Both the position numbers and the translations under genes were made by a program. A stretch of DNA of 64,000 bases from Lachnospiraceae bacterium (lineage in GTDB: Bacteria > Bacillota > Clostridia > Lachnospirales > Lachnospiraceae), in NCBI GenBank assembly GCA_022791635.1, contig JAAVZL010000003.1:89506-153505 (forward strand), read 5' to 3'. The number at the start of each line of letters is the position of its first letter. Position 1 is the first letter of the stretch. The notes under the pieces were generated by a model. It saw only the letters and a program-made list of their open reading frames with translations, was not told where the DNA came from and did not search any database. This document shows positions 26,786-35,224 of the stretch, one piece after another.

Positions 26786-28993
26786 CTAAAAATAATTTCT
26801 CACCTTTAAAATAAATTTGTAATTAGTAAATGATAGTATATATAGCAATATGGTCTTTATTGATTTTTTTGTATGAATACTTTTCTCCAAATAATACCTC
26901 GCAAGCTTACCATCGCTATTTCTCATTGCTTTATTAGCCAATAACATATATTCATTCTGCAATTTCTTTTGTTTATATTCCTTACTTATATTCATTAAAT
27001 TCTCTTTATATTTATTATTAATATATACAAATGCATCGATATATCGTTTTGTAATCGCTGATACCTGCTTTGCTCCTGTAAAATTATAATATCGAATCAA
27101 CTCTTCTTGTATCAATCCTACTTTTGTAATCTGGCATATACGTATCCACAAATCAAAATCTTGCAAAGCATTTAGATTTACATCAAATAAACCTGCCTGT
27201 TCCAATAGTGCTTTTCTTACCATTACTGTTGAAGTAGTACCAATGCAATTATCCAAAAATATAGTTTTAGACAGGTCCCCCTTTTCTTTTCCAATAAAAC
27301 TATACTCTATCCTTTCATTTACATATACAATCCGAACACCTGTGTAAACAAGCCCTATAGATGTATCCTTCATTACCTCTAATTGTTTTTCAATCTTTTC
27401 TGGCATCCATTCATCGTCATCGTCAAGAAATGCAACAATCTCTCCCTTTGCCTCCTGTATTCCTGTATTTCTTGCAATATTTCCGCCTTTTTCCGGATGA
27501 TACTCTAGGAATCGAATCCGCTCATCCTCCTCACAAAATTCTTTCATCAGATTGCTTGTTCCATCTATCGATCCATCAGACACAACAATAATTTCTAAAT
27601 TTTTATATGTCTGCTTTTGAACACTTCTGATTGCTCTTGGTAATAAATCTTCCCTATTATGAGTAGGTATGATACATGACACAAGAACTGTTTGTTCTTT
27701 TGAACAACTACCTTTCTCTTTATTTATCTTTTGCACATATACACCTCTGTGCCCTTCAAATACAGAATCAAAGCAAATCATATCTCCTTTATGATTCCAT
27801 CTCGGATGGAGATCACACCTTGTATCATTATCGTATTTGAAGGGAGCAAACACCTTAGTTATTGTGGTACATCCTTTCTTTCTCTCATCCCCATCCATTA
27901 TCTTAATCCTAGCAATTCTGGATCTATCTGGATAAGAATCGGTAACAATAAAGCTTCTGTCAGGATTATAGCTTGGATGGCCATCATTTGAGATCTGCGG
28001 CCAGCAATGCATGTATTTCTGAGTCTTGTCTTTCATCAGATAATAACCAGGACCCGTTTTCTTCTTGTTCTCAAATGCTAGAATTGTACTATTATTTTTC
28101 CAGCAGCAATGACTCACCATATCATCATCGGACAAAACAAACATGTCTGTTCCGTCCGTATCGCAGGTGATAAGCCTTGTATATTTTCTGTGTCCATTGA
28201 ACCAGCGATAAAGTACCATAAATCTCTTTCCATTGGGATTAATCATAAGATGATTAACTTTGTGAACACTTCCTTCCTCCAGCATCTCTTCTCTTGGTTC
28301 AAACCTGGCAAAATCTATATATTTCAGAAGTTCAATTACCTCACCTGTATCAAGGTTAATCTTCCATACAGCCGTTGCATCTGGTAGACCGATTCCCTTT
28401 GTCTTTTCTGGAACATTATAATAGCCATATCCAGGACGCAGATTATAAAGTCTGCTAAAATCAAGAGTGAGAGCAAATCTTCCATCTGCAGATACTGTAT
28501 AAACTGGTGCTGAAATCACGGTTTCTTTCATTGTTTTCAATGAAAGAATAACAGAGCAATATATCCCATCACGAAAATCATTGTATATAATTTTACTTCT
28601 GAAATCTGGTCCAAGCCATTGAAGCATACAAGCTTGTTGTACATTCCAAGCCTTTGTCTCAGCTATTTTCTTAACACGGTTTGGATCACTTTCTAATCTC
28701 TGTGTATCTATAATAAGAATATCTGCCGTCTCTTTTGGCGACACCTCTGACCAAGTATTTTTTGCCCGCATGCAAAGCATATAACGATCTGTAATATCCC
28801 AGGGAGATTTATCATAATATCCAAAAAAATATTCGTACTCTGTATCATCCGGCGAAACTCGAATTATATCTCCCTCTGATTTTATCTTGTGGGATACTAC
28901 ATACATTCCTATCTGATAAACCCTTTTTATAACCCTTTTAACAATCGGAAACTTATTTAATTGATAGTTAATTTTCTGTTCTATACCCATCAT
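26786..28993 (-). CDS. Fusion of a beta-propeller-like domain and a GT2 glycosyltransferase
   Basis: 735 aa. Residues 1-430 contain repeated blade-like units such as DKSPWDITDRYMLCMRA, TVSADGRFALTLDFSRL, VNHLMINPNGKRFMVLY, SNDGHPSYNPDRSFIVTDSY and LHPRWNHKGDMICFDS, which read as a TolB/YncE-type propeller. Residues about 437-735 form a GT2 domain: LVSCIIPTHNRED, VVSDGSIDGTSN, and the DxD-like FLDDDDEW near residue 520. No signal peptide is seen, so the propeller is probably cytosolic. A binding or scaffolding role for it is inference. The gene sits between the 272-aa GT2 gene and wzy. Confidence 0.82.
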   Translation of the reverse strand: MMGIEQKINYQLNKFPIVKRVIKRVYQIGMYVVSHKIKSEGDIIRVSPDDTEYEYFFGYYDKSPWDITDRYMLCMRAKNTWSEVSPKETADILIIDTQRLESDPNRVKKIAETKAWNVQQACMLQWLGPDFRSKIIYNDFRDGIYCSVILSLKTMKETVISAPVYTVSADGRFALTLDFSRLYNLRPGYGYYNVPEKTKGIGLPDATAVWKINLDTGEVIELLKYIDFARFEPREEMLEEGSVHKVNHLMINPNGKRFMVLYRWFNGHRKYTRLITCDTDGTDMFVLSDDDMVSHCCWKNNSTILAFENKKKTGPGYYLMKDKTQKYMHCWPQISNDGHPSYNPDRSFIVTDSYPDRSRIARIKIMDGDERKKGCTTITKVFAPFKYDNDTRCDLHPRWNHKGDMICFDSVFEGHRGVYVQKINKEKGSCSKEQTVLVSCIIPTHNREDLLPRAIRSVQKQTYKNLEIIVVSDGSIDGTSNLMKEFCEEDERIRFLEYHPEKGGNIARNTGIQEAKGEIVAFLDDDDEWMPEKIEKQLEVMKDTSIGLVYTGVRIVYVNERIEYSFIGKEKGDLSKTIFLDNCIGTTSTVMVRKALLEQAGLFDVNLNALQDFDLWIRICQITKVGLIQEELIRYYNFTGAKQVSAITKRYIDAFVYINNKYKENLMNISKEYKQKKLQNEYMLLANKAMRNSDGKLARYYLEKSIHTKKSIKTILLYILSFTNYKFILKVRNYF

Positions 28994-29016
28994 ATTTCCC
29001 CATAACCAACAATAAG

Positions 29017-29835
29017 CTACTTCCTCAAAAATCTTCTATACAGCCAATTCTGTATTTTGACTGGCGCCAAATACATAACCACCTGCGCCCCTGCCACTAT
29101 AACAACATCTAACAGCCCGGAATACCCCATCCTCCAAAAATTTTTAATCGTCTCTATATAACTCCACGTATTCTCCCAGCTCTTTCTTCTCCTGGCCAGA
29201 CTTTCATCAGAACGGAAGAAAAGCAACGATTCTTTAAAGTTCGCAGCTTTACAACCTCCATAAAGCATCCGTCCAAACAAATCAACATCCTGATTTCTTC
29301 GTAGATTCCGGTATCCTCCAAACTCCAACACTTTACTCTTACGATACATAACCGTAGGATGATTAAAGGCACTTCTTCGTTTGGCAAATTTATAAATTTC
29401 TTCCGATCGACTCGGAACTACTCTGCGACTAATCACATGATCGCTTGTCCCATAAAACTCATCCACTGCAGAACCGATAATTGCATAATCCGGATACTTC
29501 ATAAATGCGTTTACCTGTTTCATACAACGCTCTGGCTTTGCAATATCATCTGTGTCCATACGGGCAACCAGTTCATTTTTACAATGCTCCAAGCCATAAT
29601 TAAGGGCTAATCCCAATCCTCTGTTTTTTGCATATCCGACAATATGAAAGAGTCCATCATAGGCTGAAGCATAATCATCAAGAACCGCCTGGAGCTCCGG
29701 TGTAATTTCACCATCCTTCACAATCACAATCTCATCTGGTTTGAGTGTCTGCTCCACCATACTTTTTATTGCCAGACTCAAATATTCCGGATTTTCTTTG
29801 ATGTACAAAGACATCAATACACTATATGGCTCCAT
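29017..29835 (-). CDS. Family 2 glycosyltransferase
   Basis: About 272 aa. The GT2 domain starts YSVLMSLYIKENPEYLSLAI, has EIVIVKDGEITPEL, the metal site LVARMDTDDIAKPERC and FNHPTVMYRKSKV. The frame is open to 29886, but ATG 29835 behind GGAGGA is preferred; it overlaps the end of the initiating transferase by 14 bp. A C-terminal hydrophobic helix (LDVVIVAGAQVVMYLAPVK) may bring it to the membrane. The sugar is unknown. Confidence 0.92.
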   Translation of the reverse strand: MEPYSVLMSLYIKENPEYLSLAIKSMVEQTLKPDEIVIVKDGEITPELQAVLDDYASAYDGLFHIVGYAKNRGLGLALNYGLEHCKNELVARMDTDDIAKPERCMKQVNAFMKYPDYAIIGSAVDEFYGTSDHVISRRVVPSRSEEIYKFAKRRSAFNHPTVMYRKSKVLEFGGYRNLRRNQDVDLFGRMLYGGCKAANFKESLLFFRSDESLARRRKSWENTWSYIETIKNFWRMGYSGLLDVVIVAGAQVVMYLAPVKIQNWLYRRFLRK

Positions 29836-30565
29836 TTCTCCTCCATATTTTAAGCAGTTTTCTCGCCTCATCCTGCTTTTTATCATATTCTTGTTTGCTT
29901 ATTTTTCTTTTGTTCAGCAAATAGTCGCCCAGATCCTCTGACGTAGCCATACCTCCTTTTGTAATACCTTCTTGTTTTACAAAAGCTTTTATAATCGTCT
30001 GAAAAATAATCCTTATATCTCCTACAAATGTAATCTTTTCTATATATTTCAAATCCCAATTAAGCTTATCTTCCCAGCTAATATCATTGCGGCCATTTAC
30101 TTGTGCCAATCCAGTTAATCCTGGTCGAACGCAATGCCGCTTTCTCTGTTCCTCTGTCATAAATACCATATCTTTTACAAGCTGCGGACGCGGTCCAACA
30201 ATACTCATATCACCTTTTAATATATTAAATATCTCTGGTAATTCGTCCAAAGAAGAATTCCGCAGTACTTTTCCAAAGGAAGTAAGTCTTCTTTCATCAG
30301 GCAGTAAAGTTCCGGCTTCGTCGCGTTCATCTGTCATACTGCGAAATTTGTACATCCTAAAGATTTTTTCATTACCACTTTTTGAATTAATTATTCCCGG
30401 ACGAAGCTGTGTAAACAAAACAGGTGAGCCCAGTTTTACCTTTACAAATAAAGCCACTATGATATAAAGCCAGCCAAAGCAAAGAATTGCGAGTAAAGAA
30501 CATACCATATCAAACACTCGCTTTATATATTTTTCATAAAAACCTTCTTTTTTTCTTTTATGCAC
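29822..30565 (-). CDS. Undecaprenyl-phosphate sugar phosphotransferase (PglC/EpsL-type)
   Basis: 247 aa. This is a monotopic phosphoglycosyltransferase that starts repeat-unit synthesis by moving a sugar-1-phosphate to undecaprenyl phosphate. It has one N-terminal re-entrant helix (about residues 16-41), then GSPVLFTQLRPG, FRMYKFRSMTDERD, SLDELPEIFNILKGDMSIVG with the catalytic Asp-Glu pair, PRPQL, and RPGLTGLAQVNGRN. The start is a GTG behind GGGTGAG. It is the second structural gene of the locus, after a DegT aminotransferase. Confidence 0.95.
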   Translation of the reverse strand: MHKRKKEGFYEKYIKRVFDMVCSLLAILCFGWLYIIVALFVKVKLGSPVLFTQLRPGIINSKSGNEKIFRMYKFRSMTDERDEAGTLLPDERRLTSFGKVLRNSSLDELPEIFNILKGDMSIVGPRPQLVKDMVFMTEEQRKRHCVRPGLTGLAQVNGRNDISWEDKLNWDLKYIEKITFVGDIRIIFQTIIKAFVKQEGITKGGMATSEDLGDYLLNKRKISKQEYDKKQDEARKLLKIWRRNGAI

Positions 30566-30613
30566 AGTTTCTCACCCATTAGGTAAAGCTATCTATATAT
30601 AGAAAATATTTGC

Positions 30614-31915
30614 CTATTCAAAACATCTTTTTATTATTTCTACTACTGCATCTACTTGTTCCATAGTCATCTTATTATCCGAAGGCAAACACAGCCCTCT
30701 CTCAAAAATATCTGCACCAACGTCAATAAAACTATTTTCAGTTATATATGCATTGCTCCTACCTCGCCCGTTACTATTTGAAGTAATAAACCTATGCATC
30801 CTATAAATTGGTTGCAAATGCATCGGTTTCCAAATAGGACGTCCCTCCGCATTAAATGTCATCAATGCTTCCAAAATTTCTGTTGGACAGGACTTTCCCG
30901 GTTCGCTAATAAAAAGACGTTCCTTTTCTCCATATACCTGCTGACACATGGCCTCCTTATTTATAAGTAAGCAGCTCAGCCAATAATTCGGCTCTCCATT
31001 GTCAACCGGATTCATTTTTACTGGTAGATCTTTCAAGCCTTCCTGGTATCTTTCATAGATTGCCTTTTTCTGCGCTCTGTGTTCTTCTGCATACGGAAGC
31101 TGCCCCCTTAGAATTCCAGCAATAATATTACTCATCCGATAGTTATACCCTACCTCTTCATGCTGGTACCATGGAGCATCCTCCCGGCTCTGGGTAGACC
31201 ACTTTCTCGTTTTATTTGCCCACTCTAAATTGTCAGTTAAAAGAAGTCCTCCTGAGCTTCCCGTGCATAGCTTATTACCATTTGCCGATAAAATAGCCAC
31301 ATCGCCAAAGCATCCTGTCTGAATTCCCTTGTATGTAGCACAAAAGGATTCCGCTGCATCCTCTATAAGTAATGCACCATATTTATCCGCAATCGCTTTA
31401 ATCCTTTCAATTTTTCCGGGAGTTCCATACAAATGTGCCATCACAATCAACCGCACATAAGGATAGATTTCAAAAGCCTTCTCAAGCGCAACCGGATCCA
31501 TATTCCAGGTATCATATTCTGAATCTATAAAGATCGCCTCTCCACCTTCATATGCTACAGGATTTACAGTGGCATCAAAAGTCATATCCGAGCAAAAAAC
31601 CTTTTGCCCTTCCAATGCCCCATGCCCAACCCTAGGTTGTCCATAAAGCCTTTCTCCACATAGTTTCACTGCCAAATGAAGAGCTGCTGTACCTGAAGAC
31701 AATGCTACTGCATATTTACATCCAACTTTTTCTGCAATCATATGCTCTATTTCATTAATATTCGCTCCTACCGTAGATACCCAATTTGTCCGGATTGCTT
31801 CATCCACCCATATTTGTTCTTCACCATGCATGGTTGGAGACGAAAGCCATATTTTATCCTCAAATGGTTTGATTCCTTTAAATCTCGGATCTGATAAATA
31901 CTTATCTTTATTCAT
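30614..31915 (-). CDS. DegT-family sugar aminotransferase, PglE-like
   Basis: 433 aa, longer than the other two DegT proteins here. LSSGTAALHLAVKLCGERLY, GTPGKIERI, LLIEDAAESFCATYKG and the lysine site LSANGNKLCTGSSGG (Lys215) are present. The N-K-x5-SGG site resembles aminotransferases that make UDP-4-amino sugars for bacillosamine-type residues. Next to a PglC-type phosphotransferase this suggests a 4-amino or di-N-acetylated first sugar, although that is inference. GGAG precedes the ATG and loaP ends 31 bp upstream. Confidence 0.9.
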   Translation of the reverse strand: MNKDKYLSDPRFKGIKPFEDKIWLSSPTMHGEEQIWVDEAIRTNWVSTVGANINEIEHMIAEKVGCKYAVALSSGTAALHLAVKLCGERLYGQPRVGHGALEGQKVFCSDMTFDATVNPVAYEGGEAIFIDSEYDTWNMDPVALEKAFEIYPYVRLIVMAHLYGTPGKIERIKAIADKYGALLIEDAAESFCATYKGIQTGCFGDVAILSANGNKLCTGSSGGLLLTDNLEWANKTRKWSTQSREDAPWYQHEEVGYNYRMSNIIAGILRGQLPYAEEHRAQKKAIYERYQEGLKDLPVKMNPVDNGEPNYWLSCLLINKEAMCQQVYGEKERLFISEPGKSCPTEILEALMTFNAEGRPIWKPMHLQPIYRMHRFITSNSNGRGRSNAYITENSFIDVGADIFERGLCLPSDNKMTMEQVDAVVEIIKRCFE

Positions 31916-31946
31916 CGCCTTGCTCCTTCATCTATCGTTTACAGCG

Positions 31947-32489
31947 TCAACTCTTCGCCACAATCTCCAGCCCAACCTGCATCTCCCGAAGCTGTCCAGT
32001 AGAAGGCATTCCCACCCGAGCGATCCGCTTATGCCGATCAATCCTTCGAATCAGATTCTCCTTCCCCTTAAGAGGTCCTTCCGTCACAACCGTCTTCCCG
32101 TCCCGGATATATCCCCGGGACATCTGAGAATGATGTCCAGCCCCGCAGAGCATCCGCAGAACCTTTTCCTCCTCCGGCTCCACTCTCACAAGCCTCCCGT
32201 CATTCTCAAATACAGAAAACACCTGTGCATACCGCTCCAGCTCCTCCTTAAGCCTTTCCTCATTCTCACTCTCCAAAAACAGATAATGCGGAAACAAAGG
32301 CCGCCGCTCCAGATGCCAGACACCGTGAAAGCGCCGCATCCGATCATAGGTAAACACAAAAACATCTCCCAAGGCTTCCCTGGTCAAATGCCGCCTGCAA
32401 GCCTTGAGCAGCTCTTCTTCCTTTTGATTGGGGCAATACAATACATACCAGATACCCAGGACCTCCTTCTGTACTGCAGAAAAATCCAC
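31947..32489 (-). CDS. loaP: LoaP-type NusG paralogue (processive antiterminator)
   Basis: About 180 aa. An NGN domain (WYVLYCPNQKEEELLKACRR, RRPLFPHYLFLE) is followed by a KOW region (VVTEGPLKGKENLIRRIDRH). Position at the head of a long one-directional polysaccharide operon is typical of LoaP, which binds RNA polymerase and suppresses termination over the operon. The start is uncertain: GTG 32489 opens the frame but lacks a good ribosome binding site, while AAGGAGG occurs inside the first dozen codons without an obvious start codon behind it. A dedicated leader RNA is expected by analogy; I could not identify one with confidence. Confidence 0.87.
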   Translation of the reverse strand: MDFSAVQKEVLGIWYVLYCPNQKEEELLKACRRHLTREALGDVFVFTYDRMRRFHGVWHLERRPLFPHYLFLESENEERLKEELERYAQVFSVFENDGRLVRVEPEEEKVLRMLCGAGHHSQMSRGYIRDGKTVVTEGPLKGKENLIRRIDRHKRIARVGMPSTGQLREMQVGLEIVAKS

Positions 32490-32504
32490 GATTCATATTG
32501 CATT

Positions 32505-32533
32505 TTTTCGTAGAGTAACCTACTCTACGAAAA
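32505..32533. promoter_or_regulatory. 29-bp palindrome upstream of loaP (copy 1)
   Basis: TTTTCGTAGAGTA (32505-32517), ACC, TACTCTACGAAAA (32521-32533): a perfect 13-bp inverted repeat with a 3-nt centre, 16-44 bp upstream of the loaP start. It could be an operator for a dimeric regulator or an RNA hairpin. A related sequence in inverted orientation lies at 32746-32774. Confidence 0.7.
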
Positions 32534-32745
32534 TAAAAGTAAAAATTTTGATTTAATTTCTAAATTTTAGAAGCATTCACATCATTTCAATTGTAAGATC
32601 AAACAATATTTTCTTAAAATTAGTAAAAAAAGGAAATTATCACAGGATTTATACCAGAATAAAACGAAAAAATACGAATTCATCTTGAAAAACTTCATAG
32701 ATCTGGTTATAATAATAAACGTTGAACAGAAAATACAATCCATAT

Positions 32746-32774
32746 TTATCGAAGAGTAGGTTACTCTAAGAAAA
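32746..32774. promoter_or_regulatory. 29-bp palindrome upstream of loaP (copy 2, inverted)
   Basis: This 29-bp sequence matches the reverse complement of 32505-32533 at 26 of 29 positions (core AGAGTAGGTTACTCT). The two centres are 241 bp apart. The 212 bp between them are very A+T-rich and hold no gene I can support. Confidence 0.65.
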
Positions 32775-32777
32775 ATC

Positions 32778-32797
32778 AGCAGAATATCCGTTCTGCT
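32778..32797. terminator. Short hairpin with flanking T-runs
   Basis: AGCAGAA (32778-32784) pairs with TTCTGCT (32791-32797) with a 6-nt loop. On the plus strand ATTTTTT follows; on the minus strand a T-rich stretch also follows, so it could act in either direction, including as an attenuator in the loaP leader. Confidence 0.5.
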
Positions 32798-32843
32798 ATT
32801 TTTTATGCACAGGAGCGCATAGGAAAATTCCACAACCGTCCGG

Positions 32844-33055
32844 GCAGTCGCAAAATAAGCCCTCACACTTTTCCAATATCATGTGTCCGGCTGTTCGCGA
32901 ACAGGTTGTCTGATATTGGCGAACAAACGTGCAAAAATCCCGGCAGGCGAAGCCTGTCTACCCATCTCACCGTTTGTTCGACAAGAGCAGACAACCTGTA
33001 CGTGAACCGTCCGAACACAGATATGGAAAAGTGTGAGGGCTTATTTTGCGACTGC
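32844..33055. repeat. Long inverted-repeat element, copy 1
   Basis: A 212-bp palindromic element. The outer 31 bp (32844-32874) are perfectly complementary to 33025-33055. Inside, GTGTCCGGCTGTTC on the left faces GAACCGTCCGAACAC on the right with a few mismatches, then CAGGTTGTCTG faces CAGACAACCTG, then CGAACAAACG (32920-32929) faces CGTTTGTTCG (32971-32980), and a small CAGGC-GAA-GCCTG hairpin forms the tip. The core is shared with 38053-38216, 44871-45077 and 56093-56310. It lies between loaP and the MATE gene, which are divergent, so unlike the other copies it is not directly behind a gene. Confidence 0.9.
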
Positions 33056-33188
33056 TACACTACACTCCACCACCTCCCATCTCATTACCCATACATCCCA
33101 CTAAACCCCCCCTTCTCACAAACAAACTTTTTGTCACTTTATCCCCTCCCACCCAATAAACCGTTCCCCCCTCTCTCCACTTTTCACA
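33055..33188 (+). other. C-rich, G-depleted stretch before the MATE gene promoter
   Basis: From 33055 to 33132 the plus strand contains no G, and up to 33188 only two. It is rich in C with scattered A and T and codes for nothing recognisable. The composition is like that of Rho utilisation sites. The MATE promoter lies downstream, so it could stop transcripts arriving from the left. Confidence 0.45.
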
Positions 33189-33214
33189 GACCTGAAAATC
33201 TTCCCAAAAACCTC

Positions 33215-33243
33215 TTGCACTTCCCTCATCATTCTATTATAAT
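33215..33243 (+). promoter_or_regulatory. Sigma-A promoter of the MATE gene
   Basis: TTGCAC (33215-33220), 17 bp, TATAAT (33238-33243), 74 bp before the ATG. Confidence 0.8.
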
Positions 33244-33316
33244 AGCGCAGATATCAAAAGAAGCAGGCTTACTGACATTGTCACATACCGTACTTCTAAA
33301 TGAGAGGATCACAATT

Positions 33317-34708
33317 ATGGAAAAAGACATGACCAAAGGCAGCCCGGCCAAAATCATTTTCGGCTTCACCCTGCCCATTTTTATCGGAAACGTATTTCAA
33401 CAGCTCTACAGCATGGCCGACACCATCATCGTAGGAAAAGTGGTAGGCACGCCCGCTCTTGCCGCCGTCGGCTCCACAGGAACCATCACCTTTCTCATTC
33501 TCGGCTTCCTCATGGGTCTGACCGTAGGCTTTACCGTACTCACCGCCCAGCGCTTCGGAGCCGGAGACATGGACGGCATGCGCAAAACCGTAGGAAACGC
33601 AGCCATCCTTTCCCTGATCGTTTCCCTGGTTATGACAGCCGCCAGCATGCTTGCCATGCGGCCCTTAATGAAGCTTATGAACACCCCCGAGGACATCTTT
33701 GCAGACGCCTACACCTACGTCATGATCATCTGCGCCGGAATCTTCGCCCAGGTTCTCTACAACCTCCTCTCCTGCATACTCAGAGCCCTGGGAAACAGCA
33801 AAACGCCTCTCTACTTTTTGATTCTGGCCGCACTTTTGAATATTGTTCTGGACCTGGTGCTGATTATGAGCTTTCATATGGGCGTAGCCGGAGCCGCACT
33901 CGCCACAGTAATTTCCCAGGGCGTCTCCGGTCTCCTCTGTCTGATTTACATCATAAAGAAGGTTCCCCTTCTACACTTAAAAAAGGAAGACTGGCTCCCG
34001 AACGCCCACCTGGCGCGAATCCAGATAGGAATCGGCCTACCCATGGCTCTTCAGTACTCCATCACAGCCATCGGAACCATGATGATGCAGTCCTCCTTAA
34101 ACCTTCTCGGCTCCCTGTCCGTTGCCGCCTTTACGGCCGCAAATAAAATAGAGCAGGTAGTCACCCAAGCCTATGTAGCCCTTGGCACCACCATATCCAC
34201 CTACTGCGCACAAAACGTAGGCGCCGGAAATATCAGGCGGGTCCGCCAGGGCTTTCGCGCCTCCACGCTGATTGGTTTTGCCTACAGCCTGTTGGCATCC
34301 CTCTTTATCATGACCAGCGGAAAATACTTAACCTACCTCTTTGTGTCCGAGCATGTCGCCGAGATCATCGGAGAAGTAGATATTTACCTAAAATGTATCG
34401 GCTATTTCTTCCTGCCCCTGACCATTGTGAACATCTATCGAAACGGCATTCAGGGCATGGGCTTTGGCTTTCTGCCTATGACAGCCGGTATCGCAGAGCT
34501 TATGGGCCGCGGCGTGGTGGCCGTCATAGCGGCCAGACAGAGAAGCTACCTGGGCATCTGCATGGCAAGCCCCATTGCCTGGATTCTGGCAGCAGGCCTT
34601 TTGATCGGAATGTATTTTTATATTATGAAAGTCTATGGGAAAAAGCTAGATCTGATACAGACGGACAACATTTCCAAAGAAAAAAGACATTCCCCCTGCA
34701 GAGCCTAA
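33317..34708 (+). CDS. MATE family efflux transporter
   Basis: 463 aa with about 12 membrane segments. The start MEKDMTKGSPAKIIFGFTLP is followed by NVFQQLYSMADTIIVGKVVG and a second half beginning PMALQYSITAIGTMMMQSSL, the pattern of NorM/DinF-type Na+ or H+ coupled drug exporters. The frame is open upstream to 32906, but that part runs through the inverted-repeat element; ATG 33317 behind AGAGGA, with a promoter 74 bp upstream, is the start. The substrate is unknown. It is transcribed alone and ends at a terminator shared with rlmH. Confidence 0.93.
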   Translation: MEKDMTKGSPAKIIFGFTLPIFIGNVFQQLYSMADTIIVGKVVGTPALAAVGSTGTITFLILGFLMGLTVGFTVLTAQRFGAGDMDGMRKTVGNAAILSLIVSLVMTAASMLAMRPLMKLMNTPEDIFADAYTYVMIICAGIFAQVLYNLLSCILRALGNSKTPLYFLILAALLNIVLDLVLIMSFHMGVAGAALATVISQGVSGLLCLIYIIKKVPLLHLKKEDWLPNAHLARIQIGIGLPMALQYSITAIGTMMMQSSLNLLGSLSVAAFTAANKIEQVVTQAYVALGTTISTYCAQNVGAGNIRRVRQGFRASTLIGFAYSLLASLFIMTSGKYLTYLFVSEHVAEIIGEVDIYLKCIGYFFLPLTIVNIYRNGIQGMGFGFLPMTAGIAELMGRGVVAVIAARQRSYLGICMASPIAWILAAGLLIGMYFYIMKVYGKKLDLIQTDNISKEKRHSPCRA

Positions 34709-34723
34709 AGCAACAGAAAATAA

Positions 34724-34750
34724 GGGAGCCTTACTTATGATAAGGCTCCC
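34724..34750. terminator. Shared bidirectional terminator of the MATE gene and rlmH
   Basis: GGGAGCCTTA (34724-34733) pairs perfectly with TAAGGCTCCC (34741-34750), with a 7-nt loop. The rlmH stop codon is within the stem. On the minus strand TTATTTTC follows; on the plus strand CTTTC follows. Confidence 0.8.
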
Positions 34751-35210
34751 CTTTCATAATCCGAAAGCTCCGATACACCTGCTCCAGCAAAATCACCCGC
34801 ATCAGCTGATGGGGGAAGGTCATTCTGGAAAAGCTTAAGGCTTCGTCCGCTCTCTTAAGCACAGCCGGAGCCAGGCCCAGAGAGCCCCCAATCACAAAGG
34901 TAAGATGGCTTCGCCCCTCCACCCCAAGCTGCTCAAGCCTGCGGGAAAGCTCCACCGAATCAAGCGCCTTCCCTTCAATGGCCAAAGCAATCACATAGGA
35001 ATCCTCCCGGACAGCCTTCAGAATCCGCTCCCCCTCCCGTACCAGGATAGCCGTCTCCTCTGCCGCGCTCGCCCCGTCCGGGGTCTTTTCATCCGCAAGC
35101 TCTATGATCTCCAGCTTACAGTAACGGCCAAGCCGCTTCGCATACTCCTTCACAGCCTCCGTATAATATGTTTCCTTAATTTTTCCAACCGCAATGCATG
35201 TAATCTTCAA
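34731..35210 (-). CDS. rlmH: 23S rRNA (pseudouridine(1915)-N3)-methyltransferase
   Basis: 159 aa, full family length. RlmH methylates pseudouridine 1915 in helix 69 on assembled 70S ribosomes. MKITCIAVGKIKETYY, the trefoil-knot SAM site FVIGGSLGL and the C-terminal SRMTFPHQLMRVILLEQVYR are family signatures. It follows the REC-RelQ gene by 14 bp on the same strand. Confidence 0.96.
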   Translation of the reverse strand: MKITCIAVGKIKETYYTEAVKEYAKRLGRYCKLEIIELADEKTPDGASAAEETAILVREGERILKAVREDSYVIALAIEGKALDSVELSRRLEQLGVEGRSHLTFVIGGSLGLAPAVLKRADEALSFSRMTFPHQLMRVILLEQVYRSFRIMKGEPYHK

Positions 35211-35224
35211 CGAACCGCCCCTGC

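Noticed and set aside
32582..32866. 94-codon frame on the minus strand upstream of loaP
   Set aside because: Very A+T-rich low-complexity translation, no family resemblance, no ribosome binding site; treated as non-coding.
32906..33316. N-terminal extension of the MATE reading frame
   Set aside because: It runs through the inverted-repeat element, has no conserved residues and starts before the promoter at 33215.
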